A stretch of DNA of 64,000 bases from contig NZ_LGDV01000001.1 in the NCBI RefSeq assembly GCF_001280015.1, positions 248,001 through 312,000 of the forward strand, written 5' to 3'. The position numbers and the translations under genes were made by a program. The stretch is from Streptomyces sp. MMG1121. GTDB lineage: Bacteria > Actinomycetota > Actinomycetes > Streptomycetales > Streptomycetaceae. The notes beneath the pieces were generated by a model. That model worked only from the letters and a program-made list of their open reading frames with translations. It was not told the origin of the DNA and did no database searches. Of the stretch, positions 34,572-50,293 are shown piece after piece (the stretch's first letter is position 1; each line of letters begins with the position of its first letter).

Positions 34572-35261
34572 ATGAGTACCGGGGTTCGCCGCAGGATGGG
34601 CGTCGAGGAGCGGCGGCAGCAGTTGATCGGCGTCGCTCTCGACCTCTTCAGCCAGCGCTCGCCCGACGAGGTCTCCATCGACGAGATAGCCTCGGCGGCC
34701 GGCATCTCACGTCCGCTGGTCTACCACTACTTCCCCGGCAAACTCAGCCTGTACGAGGCCGCGTTGAAGCGTGCCTCGGAAGAACTCGCGGACCGCTTCG
34801 GCGAACCCCACGAGGGTCCGCTCGGCGCCCGGCTGCTGCGTGTGATGCGCCGCTTCTTCGACTTCGTCGACGAGCACGGCCCCGGTTTCTCCGCGCTGAT
34901 GCGCGGCGGTCCGGCGGCGGGCTCGTCCGCCGCCAACGCGCTGATCGACTCGGTCCGCCAGGCCGCCTACGAGCAGATCCTGTCGCACCTCGCGGTCGCC
35001 ACCCCCTCCCCGCGCCTGGAGCTGGTCGTCCGCTCCTGGATCTCGCTCGCCGAGTCGACGGCGCTGCTGTGGCTGGACGGCCGGCGCGTCCCGCGCGCCG
35101 AGCTGGAGCTCCAGCTCGTGCACGATTTCGCCGCGCTCACGGCGGTGAGTGCCGCCTACGACGCGGACATGGCCGCGCTGCTGCAGCAGATGGTGAAGGA
35201 CGAGCCGGCCGACGGCCCCTTCGCGGAGCTGCTCGGCCGGCTCATCGGCCTCGGCTTCTGA
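34572..35261 (+). CDS. TetR-family transcriptional regulator
   Basis: A 229-residue regulator. The N-terminal helix-turn-helix reads EVSIDEIASAAGISRPLVYHYF followed by PGKLSLYEAAL, as usual for TetR. The remaining 150 residues are the ligand-binding helical domain (FFDFVDEHGPGFSALMRGG). It begins 36 bases after the reductase gene in the same direction, so it likely controls the hydrolase-reductase pair, possibly in response to a hydrophobic ligand. Confidence 0.9.
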   Translation: MSTGVRRRMGVEERRQQLIGVALDLFSQRSPDEVSIDEIASAAGISRPLVYHYFPGKLSLYEAALKRASEELADRFGEPHEGPLGARLLRVMRRFFDFVDEHGPGFSALMRGGPAAGSSAANALIDSVRQAAYEQILSHLAVATPSPRLELVVRSWISLAESTALLWLDGRRVPRAELELQLVHDFAALTAVSAAYDADMAALLQQMVKDEPADGPFAELLGRLIGLGF

Positions 35262-35267
35262 GGGCCG

Positions 35268-35630
35268 CTACCGGTCGGACTTCCGGTAGGACGGGTCGAG
35301 TTCGCGGACCTCGGCGGAGGCGTGCAGGGTGACGCCCTCGTCCGCCACGTGCTCGCGGAGCAGTTCCAGGGCCGTCTCCGTGAGCTTGGCCTTCGTCTCG
35401 TCGCTGCGTCCGGCGAGGAGCCCGATCGTCACGTGCACGATGGCGTGCCCGCCCGCTCCGGGGTCCTCGTATCCGAACACCGTGTACGCGCTCGGCCGGA
35501 ACTGCGTCTTGCAGGCCTCCGGCTTCGCCGCCGCGATCGCCACGGTCGCCTCGTGCAGCGCCCGGGCGAAGCCCTCGCGGTCGAAGGCGTCCGCCACGAG
35601 GTCCGAGTAGTCGATGGTGATCTGCGGCAT
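35268..35630 (-). CDS. 5-carboxymethyl-2-hydroxymuconate isomerase-like tautomerase
   Basis: A 120-residue protein of the CHMI/tautomerase superfamily. The mature start is MPQITIDYSDL, placing Pro2 as the catalytic base after removal of Met, and FGYEDPGAGGHAIVHVTIGLLAGR with ETALELLREH gives the second half of the fold. Start ATG 35630 has AGGAG 6 bases upstream. No catechol pathway is nearby, so the natural substrate is unclear. Convergent with the TetR gene, 6 bases apart. Confidence 0.85.
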   Translation of the reverse strand: MPQITIDYSDLVADAFDREGFARALHEATVAIAAAKPEACKTQFRPSAYTVFGYEDPGAGGHAIVHVTIGLLAGRSDETKAKLTETALELLREHVADEGVTLHASAEVRELDPSYRKSDR

Positions 35631-35673
35631 GAGCACTCCTGTTTCCACGGCTTTCTACGGCGACGGCCCGACC

Positions 35674-41046
<5,373 letters not shown>

Positions 41047-41118
41047 AGGCGGTAACTCCTAGCGCGTACGGCTCTCTTGGGTCCGACCCGGCGCGACCGT
41101 ATCGCCGCTGAAAGCTTG

Positions 41119-41156
41119 ACTGCAAGAGTCTTGAAACTCATAGCAAGAAGTTTCAA
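41119..41156. promoter_or_regulatory. Candidate MalR operator between pullulanase and amylase genes
   Basis: An inverted repeat TTGAAAC (41131-41137) and GTTTCAA (41150-41156) surrounds GCAAGAA, with CTGCAAG a little to the left (41120-41126). On the minus strand it reads TTCTTGC-n6-TTTC-n-CTTGCAG, the same order of blocks as before malE. It can control both divergent genes. The protein is inferred to be MalR. Confidence 0.55.
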
Positions 41157-41235
41157 CGTCAATCTTGACGTGTGCTTCTCAACTGCCGCACGCTCACCGG
41201 TTGTTGAACCCCAACCCTTTCCTTCGGAGCCGCAT

Positions 41236-43305
41236 ATGACCGGACACCGACCCCCGGGTGTCTTCCGCCGGACGGCCGCAGCCGTGGCCGCCGGCGCGCT
41301 GGCGCTCGCGGGTGCGCTCGCCCTGCCGGCGACCCCCGCGCAGGCGAAGGCGACCGCCAAGGGCGATGTGATCGCCAACCTGTGGGAGTGGAACTGGGAC
41401 TCGATCGCCTCGGAGTGCACGAACGTGCTGGGCCCGGCGGGCTACGGCGCGGTGCAGGTGGCGCCTCCGCAGGAGTCCCTGAAGCAGACGAACTACTACT
41501 GGTGGGACGTCTACCAGCCGTACTCCTACTCCCTGAACAGCCGCTTCGGCTCACAGGCGCAGTTCACCGCGATGATCACGGCCTGCCACAAGGCGGGCGT
41601 GAAGGTCTACACGGACGCGGTGATCAACCACACCGCCGCGCAGACCGGCACCGGCTACTACGGCACGTCGATCACGGACAAGTACAGCACCCCCGACTGG
41701 AGCCGGTCGGACTACCACGACTCGTCCGACTGCCCCACCTCCGACCTCACCATCCAGGACTACTCCAACCTCACCCAGGTCCAGAACTGCGAACTGCTCG
41801 GCCTGCCCGACCTCAGAACGGGCTCGGACACGGTCCGCACGGGTCTCGCGAACTTCCTCAACAGCCAGCTCGCCCTGGGCGTCGACGGTTTCCGCGTCGA
41901 CTCGGCCAAGCACATCCCCGAGACCGACATGGCGGCGATCGAGGCCAGGCTGACCGCCACCACGTCCGGCGCGGCGCCGTACGTCTTCCAGGAGGTCTAC
42001 CCGGGCGCGACCCCGCAGCCCTCGGACTACTACCCCTCCGGTGACGTCCTGGACTTCACCTACGCGAGCAGGATGAAGTCCGCCTTCCAGGGCAACGTCA
42101 GCGACCTGGCGTCGCTGTCGTCGTCCGGCATCCTGGCCGCCGCCGACTCGGTGTCGTTCGTGACCAACCACGACACCGAGCGCAACGGCACGGACATGTC
42201 GTACAAGGACGGCGACACCTACAAGCTGGCCAACCTCTTCCAGCTCGCCTACAAGTGGTCGACGCCCACGGTGTACGCCAGCTGGGAATGGACCCAGAGC
42301 GACCAGGCCCCGCCGAACTCGTCGGGCTTCGTGACGGACACGGACTGCGCCGGCGGCGCCTGGTACTGCCTGGACCGCGACACCGCGGTGGTCGGCATGG
42401 TGGCCTGGCACAACGCGGCCGACACGGCAGCGGTCTCCGACTGGCAGACCATGTCCTCGAACGTGGTCGGCTTCGGCCGCAGCGGCAAGGGCTTCTTCGC
42501 CCTGAACAACGGCACGAGCAGCGCGACCTACACGTTCACCACGGGCATGGCCGACGGCACGTACAGCAATGTGATCGACGGCGGCAGGACGACGGTGAGC
42601 GTGGCGGGCGGCACCGCGTCGCTCACGATCCCCGCGAAGGGCGCCATCGCCTTCTACAACTCGTCCTACACCTGCACGGTGGGCTGTGGCGACGCGGGCG
42701 GCGGCTCCGGTGACACGGTGAACGCGACCTTCGACGCGTACGCGCCGACCACGTCCGGTACGAACGTGTACGTGGTCGGGTCCATCCCGGCGCTGGGCTC
42801 CTGGGACACCTCGAAGGCGATCCAGCTGTCGTCGTCCGGGTACCCGGTCTGGTCGGGTGAGGTGGGCCTGCCGGTGAACACGTCCTTCACCTACAAGTAC
42901 CTGAAGAAGGACAGCTCGGGCAATGTGACCTGGGAGTCGAACGCCAACAGGTCGGCGGCGACGACCACGTCCGCTCTCTCGCTGAACAACTCCTGGAGCC
43001 TGGCGGACACCGACGCCACCGACGTCACCTTCCACGAGACCGCGACGACCGACCTGGGCACCAACGTCTACGTCGTCGGCTCCGACCCGTCCCTCGGCTC
43101 CTGGAACACGGCCGACGCGATCCCGCTCTCCTCGGCGGCGTACCCGACGTGGAGCAAGCTGGTCATCGTCCCCAAGAGCACGTCCTTCACGTACAAGTAC
43201 CTGAAAAAGGACGGCTCCGGGAACGTGACCTGGGAATCCGGCACGAACCGCTCGTACACGACGGGCAGTTCGTCCGGCTACACGACGAGCGACACCTGGA
43301 AGTAG
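41236..43305 (+). CDS. Secreted alpha-amylase with two C-terminal CBM20 domains
   Basis: A 689-residue exported GH13 alpha-amylase that cleaves internal alpha-1,4 bonds of starch. Signal peptide to about residue 35 (AQA-KA). Catalytic residues: Asp222 (GFRVDSAKH), Glu253 (FQEVYPG) and Asp313 (TNHDTERNG); VYTDAVINHTA is conserved region I. Two starch-binding CBM20 modules follow at about 495-590 and 595-689 (each with NVYVVGSxPxLGSW and FTYKYLKKD). Most Streptomyces amylases have one CBM20. ATG 41236 lies after GGAG. It converges on the second amylase with a gap of 10 bases. Confidence 0.95.
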   Translation: MTGHRPPGVFRRTAAAVAAGALALAGALALPATPAQAKATAKGDVIANLWEWNWDSIASECTNVLGPAGYGAVQVAPPQESLKQTNYYWWDVYQPYSYSLNSRFGSQAQFTAMITACHKAGVKVYTDAVINHTAAQTGTGYYGTSITDKYSTPDWSRSDYHDSSDCPTSDLTIQDYSNLTQVQNCELLGLPDLRTGSDTVRTGLANFLNSQLALGVDGFRVDSAKHIPETDMAAIEARLTATTSGAAPYVFQEVYPGATPQPSDYYPSGDVLDFTYASRMKSAFQGNVSDLASLSSSGILAAADSVSFVTNHDTERNGTDMSYKDGDTYKLANLFQLAYKWSTPTVYASWEWTQSDQAPPNSSGFVTDTDCAGGAWYCLDRDTAVVGMVAWHNAADTAAVSDWQTMSSNVVGFGRSGKGFFALNNGTSSATYTFTTGMADGTYSNVIDGGRTTVSVAGGTASLTIPAKGAIAFYNSSYTCTVGCGDAGGGSGDTVNATFDAYAPTTSGTNVYVVGSIPALGSWDTSKAIQLSSSGYPVWSGEVGLPVNTSFTYKYLKKDSSGNVTWESNANRSAATTTSALSLNNSWSLADTDATDVTFHETATTDLGTNVYVVGSDPSLGSWNTADAIPLSSAAYPTWSKLVIVPKSTSFTYKYLKKDGSGNVTWESGTNRSYTTGSSSGYTTSDTWK

Positions 43306-43315
43306 CCCCAGCGGC

Positions 43316-44701
43316 TCAGCAGCTCGACTTCCCCGAATAGATCGCCAGTGCCGTATTGGCACCCAAGGTGGCGGTGAACTGCCCGCTGGAGTTCACCGCC
43401 ACCGTCGTGCTGTTCTGGACGTCGCAGTACGTCCCGGCGGGGAGGGACGTCTGGTAGGTGCGGGTCAGTGAAGAGGACTCGTGGTTGACCGCCACGTAGC
43501 CCTTGCCGCCCCGGCCGAACGCGATGGCGTTGCTGCCGTCGTCCCACCAGTTCGAGACGGCCTCGCCGCGGGTCGCGTTGCGGAAGGCCACCATCGACTT
43601 GATCTCCGGCCAGGCGTGCTGGCACTTCCAGCCGTCCTGCCAGCAGGCGTTCACCTGGCCGTTGTCCGGTGGGCCGGCGTCCGCGTCGGACCATTCGTAG
43701 CCGGAGTTGATGTCGGGGGCGCCGTAGGGCCAGGCGAGCATGAAGACGTTGGCCAGGGTGTAGTCGGCGCCGTCCTTGTAGTTCAGCGTGGAGCCGTTGC
43801 GCTCGGTGTCGTGGTTGTCGACGAAGACGCCGGCCACCGAACTGCTCAGATAGCCCCAGCCCTCGCCGAAGTTGTTCAGATACGCGAGCTTCTCGCTGGT
43901 GAAGACGCGCTTGAGGTCGTAGGCGTAGCGGAACTCCTGGACGTCTCCGTTGCCGGTGTACTCGGAGGGCTGGACGGCCTCGTTCGCGCCGTAGACGACC
44001 TCCTGCTTCCAGTAGGCGGAGGGGTTCGTCAGGCGGGACTTGATGTTCGCCAGGTCCTCGGCCGGGATGTGCTTGGCCGCGTCGATGCGGAAGCCGTCGG
44101 CACCCAGCGAGAGCAGGTCGTTCATGTAGCCGGCGATGGTCTTGCGGACGTACTCCTCGCCGGTGTCCAGGTCGGCCAGGCCGACGAGTTCGCAGTGCTG
44201 GACGTTCCAGCGGTCCTGGTAGTTGGTGACCTGCGAGGTGCAGTCGTCGAAGTCGGGGTACGAGTACAGGCCCGGATAGTCGTACTTCGTGTACGTCGAG
44301 CCGCCGGTGCCGGTACCGCTGCCCGCCGACATGTGGTTGATCACGGTGTCGACGACGACCTTCAGACCGGCCGCGTGACAGGTGTCGATCATGTTCTTGA
44401 AGGCGGTGCGGTCACCGAGCCGGCCCGCGATCTTGTACGACACCGGCTGGTACGACGTCCACCACTGCGAGCCCTGTATGTGCTCGGCGGGCGGAGAGAC
44501 CTGGACGTAGCCGTAGCCGGCGGGGCCGAGGGTGGTGGTGCACTCGCGGGCCACCGAGGCGTAGTTCCACTCGAAGAGGACGGCGGTGACGTCCTTGGTG
44601 CCGGGCGGGGAGGCCTCGGCGATGGTCGGGTTCATGCCAACCGTGAGGCCGAACGTGGCCATGGTGAGCGCGAGTGCCGTGGGGAGGGTCCTGCGTGCCA
44701 T
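43316..44701 (-). CDS. Secreted alpha-amylase without starch-binding domain
   Basis: A 461-residue exported GH13 alpha-amylase. Signal peptide about residues 1-31 (ending AEA-SP). Catalytic residues: Asp207 (GFRIDAAKH), Glu234 (KQEVVYG) and Asp298 (VDNHDTERN). The all-beta C domain ends the protein ([11 protein letters not shown]), and no CBM20 is present, unlike the neighbour. The two amylases share the first-domain order and may be old duplicates, but sequence identity is moderate. An operator-like inverted repeat lies 72-92 bases upstream of the ATG. Confidence 0.95.
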   Translation of the reverse strand: MARRTLPTALALTMATFGLTVGMNPTIAEASPPGTKDVTAVLFEWNYASVARECTTTLGPAGYGYVQVSPPAEHIQGSQWWTSYQPVSYKIAGRLGDRTAFKNMIDTCHAAGLKVVVDTVINHMSAGSGTGTGGSTYTKYDYPGLYSYPDFDDCTSQVTNYQDRWNVQHCELVGLADLDTGEEYVRKTIAGYMNDLLSLGADGFRIDAAKHIPAEDLANIKSRLTNPSAYWKQEVVYGANEAVQPSEYTGNGDVQEFRYAYDLKRVFTSEKLAYLNNFGEGWGYLSSSVAGVFVDNHDTERNGSTLNYKDGADYTLANVFMLAWPYGAPDINSGYEWSDADAGPPDNGQVNACWQDGWKCQHAWPEIKSMVAFRNATRGEAVSNWWDDGSNAIAFGRGGKGYVAVNHESSSLTRTYQTSLPAGTYCDVQNSTTVAVNSSGQFTATLGANTALAIYSGKSSC

Positions 44702-44772
44702 GCGTGCTCCTGCACTTCGTCGTGCGGGTGGGGGAGGGAGTGCGGAGGCTGGAAACTATCGGTTGCCGTCAG

Positions 44773-44793
44773 GTTTCAGCAAGATGTTGAAAC
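44773..44793. promoter_or_regulatory. Candidate MalR operator before the short amylase
   Basis: GTTTCA (44773-44778) and TGAAAC (44788-44793) form an inverted repeat around GCAAGATGT. The elements GTTTC and GCAAG are those seen before malE and the CBM20 amylase. The 44702-45165 interval holds only this and the malE operator; no gene is supported there. Confidence 0.55.
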
Positions 44794-45030
44794 ACATTCC
44801 AACAGCGTTCCCAGCGAGGTCCGTTGGCGCTCCACCGGCGATGCCCGGGCACCGCACCGGCCGGATCCGCGGTGGCCCGCGGGCAGCGACCTGCAAGAGA
44901 GCGTGGGCTCGCGGAGGACCGGCCGCCCACCGCTGGAAGGGCGGGCGGGGCGGCGGTGCGCACGCATCGCCGCAGCCCCGCGGACATGTGCGGGTAACGG
45001 GGACGTCACGAGTGCGAGATCGGGAAGAAA

Positions 45031-45063
45031 GTTTCTTGCAACGTCTTTCGCAAGGCCTTGCAG
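45031..45063. promoter_or_regulatory. Candidate MalR operator before malE
   Basis: GTTTCTTGCA (45031-45040) is followed by TTTCGCAAG (45046-45054) and CCTTGCAG (45056-45063). CTTGC and GCAAG form an inverted repeat (45035-45039 and 45050-45054), and GCAAGGCCTTGC is a palindrome. CTTGCA-type repeats are known MalR (Reg1) sites in Streptomyces. The site is about 105 bases before the malE ATG. Confidence 0.65.
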
Positions 45064-45165
45064 TGCTGTTAATTTCCAACCGCGCCCGGCGGCCGTCGAT
45101 CGGGACAGACGGCACCCGCGGTCTTCCCAAGGGATGATCCGGGCAATCCCCTTCTAGGAGTTCCT

Positions 45166-46452
45166 ATGCGACGTGGCATATCGATCGCCGCCGCGGTCAC
45201 CGTGATCGCCCTGTCCGCCACCGCCTGCGGCGGCTCGGACAGCAACGCGTCCAGCCAGCCGAAGGACCCCAAGGACGTCTCCGGAACCATTACGTACTGG
45301 GACACCTCGGACGCGGCGACCGAAGCCCCGACGTACAAGGCCCTGATCAAGCAGTTCGAGGCCAAGTACCCGAAGATCAAGGTGAACTACCAGAGCGTCC
45401 CGTTCACCGACGTCGAGCAGAAGTTCAAGTCGGCCGCCAAGAGCGGCAAGGGCGCCCCGGACGTCGTGCGCACCGATGTGGGGCTGATGGCCGAGTACGC
45501 CTCGCTGGGCTACATCGCCCCGCTCGACGGCACCCCCGCGCTGAAGGACACCTCGGACTTCAACGCCACCCCGATGAACACCGCGAAGTACAACGGCAAG
45601 ACGTACGGCGTCCCGTCGGTCACCGACACCCTGGGCCTGCTGTACAACAAGGCGCTGTTCAAGAAGGCCGGCATCGCCAAGCCGCCGACCACCTGGGACG
45701 AGTTCGTCGCGGACGCCAAGACCCTGAAGCAGAAGACCGGCGCGTACGGCACCTACGTCAACCCGGACTCCTACTTCCTGCTGCCCCTGCTCTACAGCAA
45801 CGGCGCGGACATGGCCGACACCTCGACGAAGAAGATCACCATCAGCGACGCCCAGGCCGTCACGGCCCTGACGACCGCGAAGAAGATCTACGACCAGGCC
45901 TCGATGAAGGTCGACTTCTCGAACGCCTACCAGAACATGCAGACGGCGTTCAAGAGCGGCAAGGTCGCCATGCTGATCCAGGGCCCCTGGTCCGTCAGCG
46001 AGGACCTGACCGGCTCCGCGTTCAAGGACGGGTCCAACCTCGGCTACGCCCCCGTCCCGGCCGGCGCCGGCGGCAAGGCCCAGGCCCCGACCGGCGGTCA
46101 CGACCTCGCCGTCTACCAGGGCTCGGGGAACCTGGCCGCGAGCTACCTGTTCACGCAGTTCATGACGTCCACGCAGAGCCAGATCACCATCGCCGAGAAG
46201 ACCGGCACCCTGCCGACCCGCAAGTCGGCGTACACCTCGCAGGTCACCTCCGACGCCAAGATCGCCGGCTTCAGGCCGATCCTGGAGCAGACGGCCCGTC
46301 CGCGTGTCGCCCTGCCGCAGGTCGGTTCGCTGTTCACCCCGCTCCAGCAGAACTACGTGAAGATCCTGCAGGGTGACGCGTCGGTCAAGTCCGGCCTGGA
46401 CGCCACGGCCAAGCAGTTCCAGCAGCTCCTGCCCGGCTACTCCGTCGGCTGA
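45166..46452 (+). CDS. malE: Maltose/maltodextrin-binding lipoprotein MalE
   Basis: The 428-residue solute-binding lipoprotein of the maltodextrin ABC importer. The lipobox is LSATAC with Cys near residue 21, followed by the usual type-1 binding protein pattern: TITYWDTSDA, FEAKYPKIKVNY, AAKSGKGAPDVV and the signature YGVPSVTDTLGLLYNKALF. It is anchored to the outer membrane face and delivers substrate to MalFG. GGAG is found before the ATG. malF follows after 130 bases containing a stem-loop. Confidence 0.95.
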   Translation: MRRGISIAAAVTVIALSATACGGSDSNASSQPKDPKDVSGTITYWDTSDAATEAPTYKALIKQFEAKYPKIKVNYQSVPFTDVEQKFKSAAKSGKGAPDVVRTDVGLMAEYASLGYIAPLDGTPALKDTSDFNATPMNTAKYNGKTYGVPSVTDTLGLLYNKALFKKAGIAKPPTTWDEFVADAKTLKQKTGAYGTYVNPDSYFLLPLLYSNGADMADTSTKKITISDAQAVTALTTAKKIYDQASMKVDFSNAYQNMQTAFKSGKVAMLIQGPWSVSEDLTGSAFKDGSNLGYAPVPAGAGGKAQAPTGGHDLAVYQGSGNLAASYLFTQFMTSTQSQITIAEKTGTLPTRKSAYTSQVTSDAKIAGFRPILEQTARPRVALPQVGSLFTPLQQNYVKILQGDASVKSGLDATAKQFQQLLPGYSVG

Positions 46453-46489
46453 CCCGCATCTGAAGTAACCGAGAGGCAACCGAAGACCA

Positions 46490-46550
46490 CGCAGCCCCGG
46501 GGAATCATGTTTCCCCACTGCCGCCCCGACCGGGGCTCCCCGGGGCTGCG
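46490..46550 (+). other. Stem-loop between malE and malF
   Basis: CGCAGCCCCGGGGA (46490-46503) pairs perfectly with TCCCCGGGGCTGCG (46537-46550), leaving a 33-base loop. Such intercistronic hairpins slow 3'-to-5' decay of the binding-protein message or partly terminate, so MalE can be made in excess of MalFG. Confidence 0.65.
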
Positions 46551-46582
46551 GGTACCACCAGACTTCCGCCGCGAAAGAGCCG

Positions 46583-47587
46583 ATGAGGATGACCACCGCA
46601 GCGAGCACCGGACAGACCGACCAGCCGGCGCGGGACACCGGGTCCCCGCGCCCCGCACGCGTTTTTGCCCTGCGGCGGTCCTGGGACAAGTACTGGTACG
46701 CCTGGGCGATGGTGACCCCGGTCGCCGTCGTCATCGCCGTACTGGTGCTGTATCCGCTCGGATACGGCTTCTACCAGTCGCTGACGAACGCGAACGAGGC
46801 GAACGTCGCCACCACCATCGGCGCCTTCCACCGCCCGGCCACCTACGACTTCGTCGGCCTGCACAACTACTGGCACGTCCTGTCGGGCGCCGACGGCGAC
46901 TTCTACCCGCGCCTGGTGTGGACGGTGGTGTGGACCCTCTCCTGCGTCGCCCTGCACGTCTGCCTCGGCATGGGCCTCGCGGTACTCCTGAACCGCAAGG
47001 TGCGGGGACGCGCCTTCTACCGCGCGATGCTGATCCTGCCCTGGGCGGTTCCGTCGTTCATCGGCGTCTTCGCCTGGCGGCTGATGCTCAACTCCCAGTT
47101 CGGCGTCTTCAACGACATCATCACCGCGTTCGGTCTGCCCGAGCAGAACTGGCTCGGCACCCCGCTCGCCCAGAAGATCGCCGTGATCATGGTGAACGTC
47201 TGGATCGGCATCCCCTTCAACATGGTCGCCCTGCTCGGCGGACTGCAGTCCATCCCCAAGGAGCTGTACGAGGCCGCCGAGATGGACGGCGCCTCGCCCT
47301 GGCAGCGCTTCCTCAACGTCACCCTGCCCGGCCTGCGTCCGGTGTCCAACACGGTGATCCTGCTGGGCTGCATATGGACGTTCAACATGTTCAACGTCAT
47401 CTATCTGCTGCTGGGCAACAACACCACCGGCGACACCGACATCCTTGTCACCTTCGCCTTCCGCAAGGCCTTCACCGGGATCTCGGACTACGCGGGAGCG
47501 GCGACGTACGGGATCATCATCCTCGCCCTCCTGCTGGCCTTCTCGACCTTCTACCGCCGCAGCACCCTGAAGTCCGAGCAGGCGTAA
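46583..47587 (+). CDS. malF: Maltodextrin ABC permease MalF
   Basis: A 334-residue permease with six membrane helices. The EAA loop that contacts the ATPase is ELYEAAEMDGASPWQRFLNVTLPGLRP shortened to EAAEMDGASPWQRF. ATG 46583 is followed in frame by ATG 46589; either may be used (GAAAGAGCC upstream). It pairs with MalG. No ATPase gene is in the cluster; in Streptomyces the shared ATPase MsiK encoded elsewhere normally energises this type of importer. Confidence 0.94.
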   Translation: MRMTTAASTGQTDQPARDTGSPRPARVFALRRSWDKYWYAWAMVTPVAVVIAVLVLYPLGYGFYQSLTNANEANVATTIGAFHRPATYDFVGLHNYWHVLSGADGDFYPRLVWTVVWTLSCVALHVCLGMGLAVLLNRKVRGRAFYRAMLILPWAVPSFIGVFAWRLMLNSQFGVFNDIITAFGLPEQNWLGTPLAQKIAVIMVNVWIGIPFNMVALLGGLQSIPKELYEAAEMDGASPWQRFLNVTLPGLRPVSNTVILLGCIWTFNMFNVIYLLLGNNTTGDTDILVTFAFRKAFTGISDYAGAATYGIIILALLLAFSTFYRRSTLKSEQA

Positions 47588-47599
47588 GGAGCCCACGTC

Positions 47600-48508
47600 A
47601 TGACCGCAGCAACGCACGAGACGGCGGCGCCCGCCCGCTCCGCCGCGCAGCCCGCCGCCGCCCGCCCGCGCAGGGTCCGCGGCCGTGAGGAGCGCAGCCT
47701 GGGGGCGTCCGTCGCCCTGCACGGCACGCTGATCCTGGCCACGGTGATCGCGGCCTTCCCGGTGGTGTGGATCCTGTTCATCTCGCTCGGCCCGAAGAAC
47801 GCCTGGCAGCAGCCGAGCGAGGTGCTGAAGAACCTCAGCCTGCACAACTACAGTGACGTGCTGACCCATTCGGACCTGCCGAAGTGGTTCCTGAACACGG
47901 TCGTCGTCGCCGGCGGCACCACCGTCCTCGGCGTCTTCCTCGCGTCGACCGCCGGATACGCGGTGTCCCGCATGAGGTTCCCGGGCAGCCGTCAGCTGAT
48001 GTGGACGTTCCTGGTCACCCAGATGTTTCCCAGTATCGTGCTGATCGTGCCGTTGTACCTGCTGATGTCCGATCTGAACCTGCTCGACAACTACCTCGGA
48101 CTGATCCTGGCGTACGCGACCACGGCGGTGCCGTTCTGCGCCTGGATGATGAAGGGGTACTTCGACACCATCCCCAAGGAGATAGACGAGGCGGGCCGGG
48201 TGGACGGTCTCACCCCGTTCGGCACCTTCTGGCGGCTGATCGTGCCGCTCGCGAAGCCGGGCCTGGCGGTGACCGCGTTCTACAGCTTCCTCACCGCCTG
48301 GGGCGAGGTCGCGTACGCCACGCAGTTCATGCAGTCCGACCACTACACGCTCGCCGTCGGCATCCGCACCTTCGCGCAGGACCAGCGGCCCGACTGGGCG
48401 TGGACCTCCGCCACGGCGATCATCATCACGATCCCGGCAGCCCTGGTGTTCATGCTGGTGCAGCGCAGCCTGGTCTCCGGGCTGACCGCCGGCGGGACCA
48501 AGTCCTGA
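47600..48508 (+). CDS. malG: Maltodextrin ABC permease MalG
   Basis: A 302-residue permease with a basic N-terminal tail and six hydrophobic segments. The EAA loop reads EIDEAGRVDGLTPFGTFWRLI (shortened) and the end SLVSGLTAGGTKS is typical of MalG. It starts 12 bases after malF with AAGGAGCC upstream, so the two are co-translated. It works as a heterodimer with MalF. Confidence 0.94.
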   Translation: MTAATHETAAPARSAAQPAAARPRRVRGREERSLGASVALHGTLILATVIAAFPVVWILFISLGPKNAWQQPSEVLKNLSLHNYSDVLTHSDLPKWFLNTVVVAGGTTVLGVFLASTAGYAVSRMRFPGSRQLMWTFLVTQMFPSIVLIVPLYLLMSDLNLLDNYLGLILAYATTAVPFCAWMMKGYFDTIPKEIDEAGRVDGLTPFGTFWRLIVPLAKPGLAVTAFYSFLTAWGEVAYATQFMQSDHYTLAVGIRTFAQDQRPDWAWTSATAIIITIPAALVFMLVQRSLVSGLTAGGTKS

Positions 48509-48594
48509 GCGCCGGCGGCGCCGCCTCCTGAGCGCCCGGCCCGGCGCCCCCGCAAGCTTCTTTGTCGTTCCCCCCGCATCCTCTAAGGGAATCC

Positions 48595-50268
<1,674 letters not shown>

Positions 50269-50293
50269 GATGCGACCGGTACAGTCCAATCCT

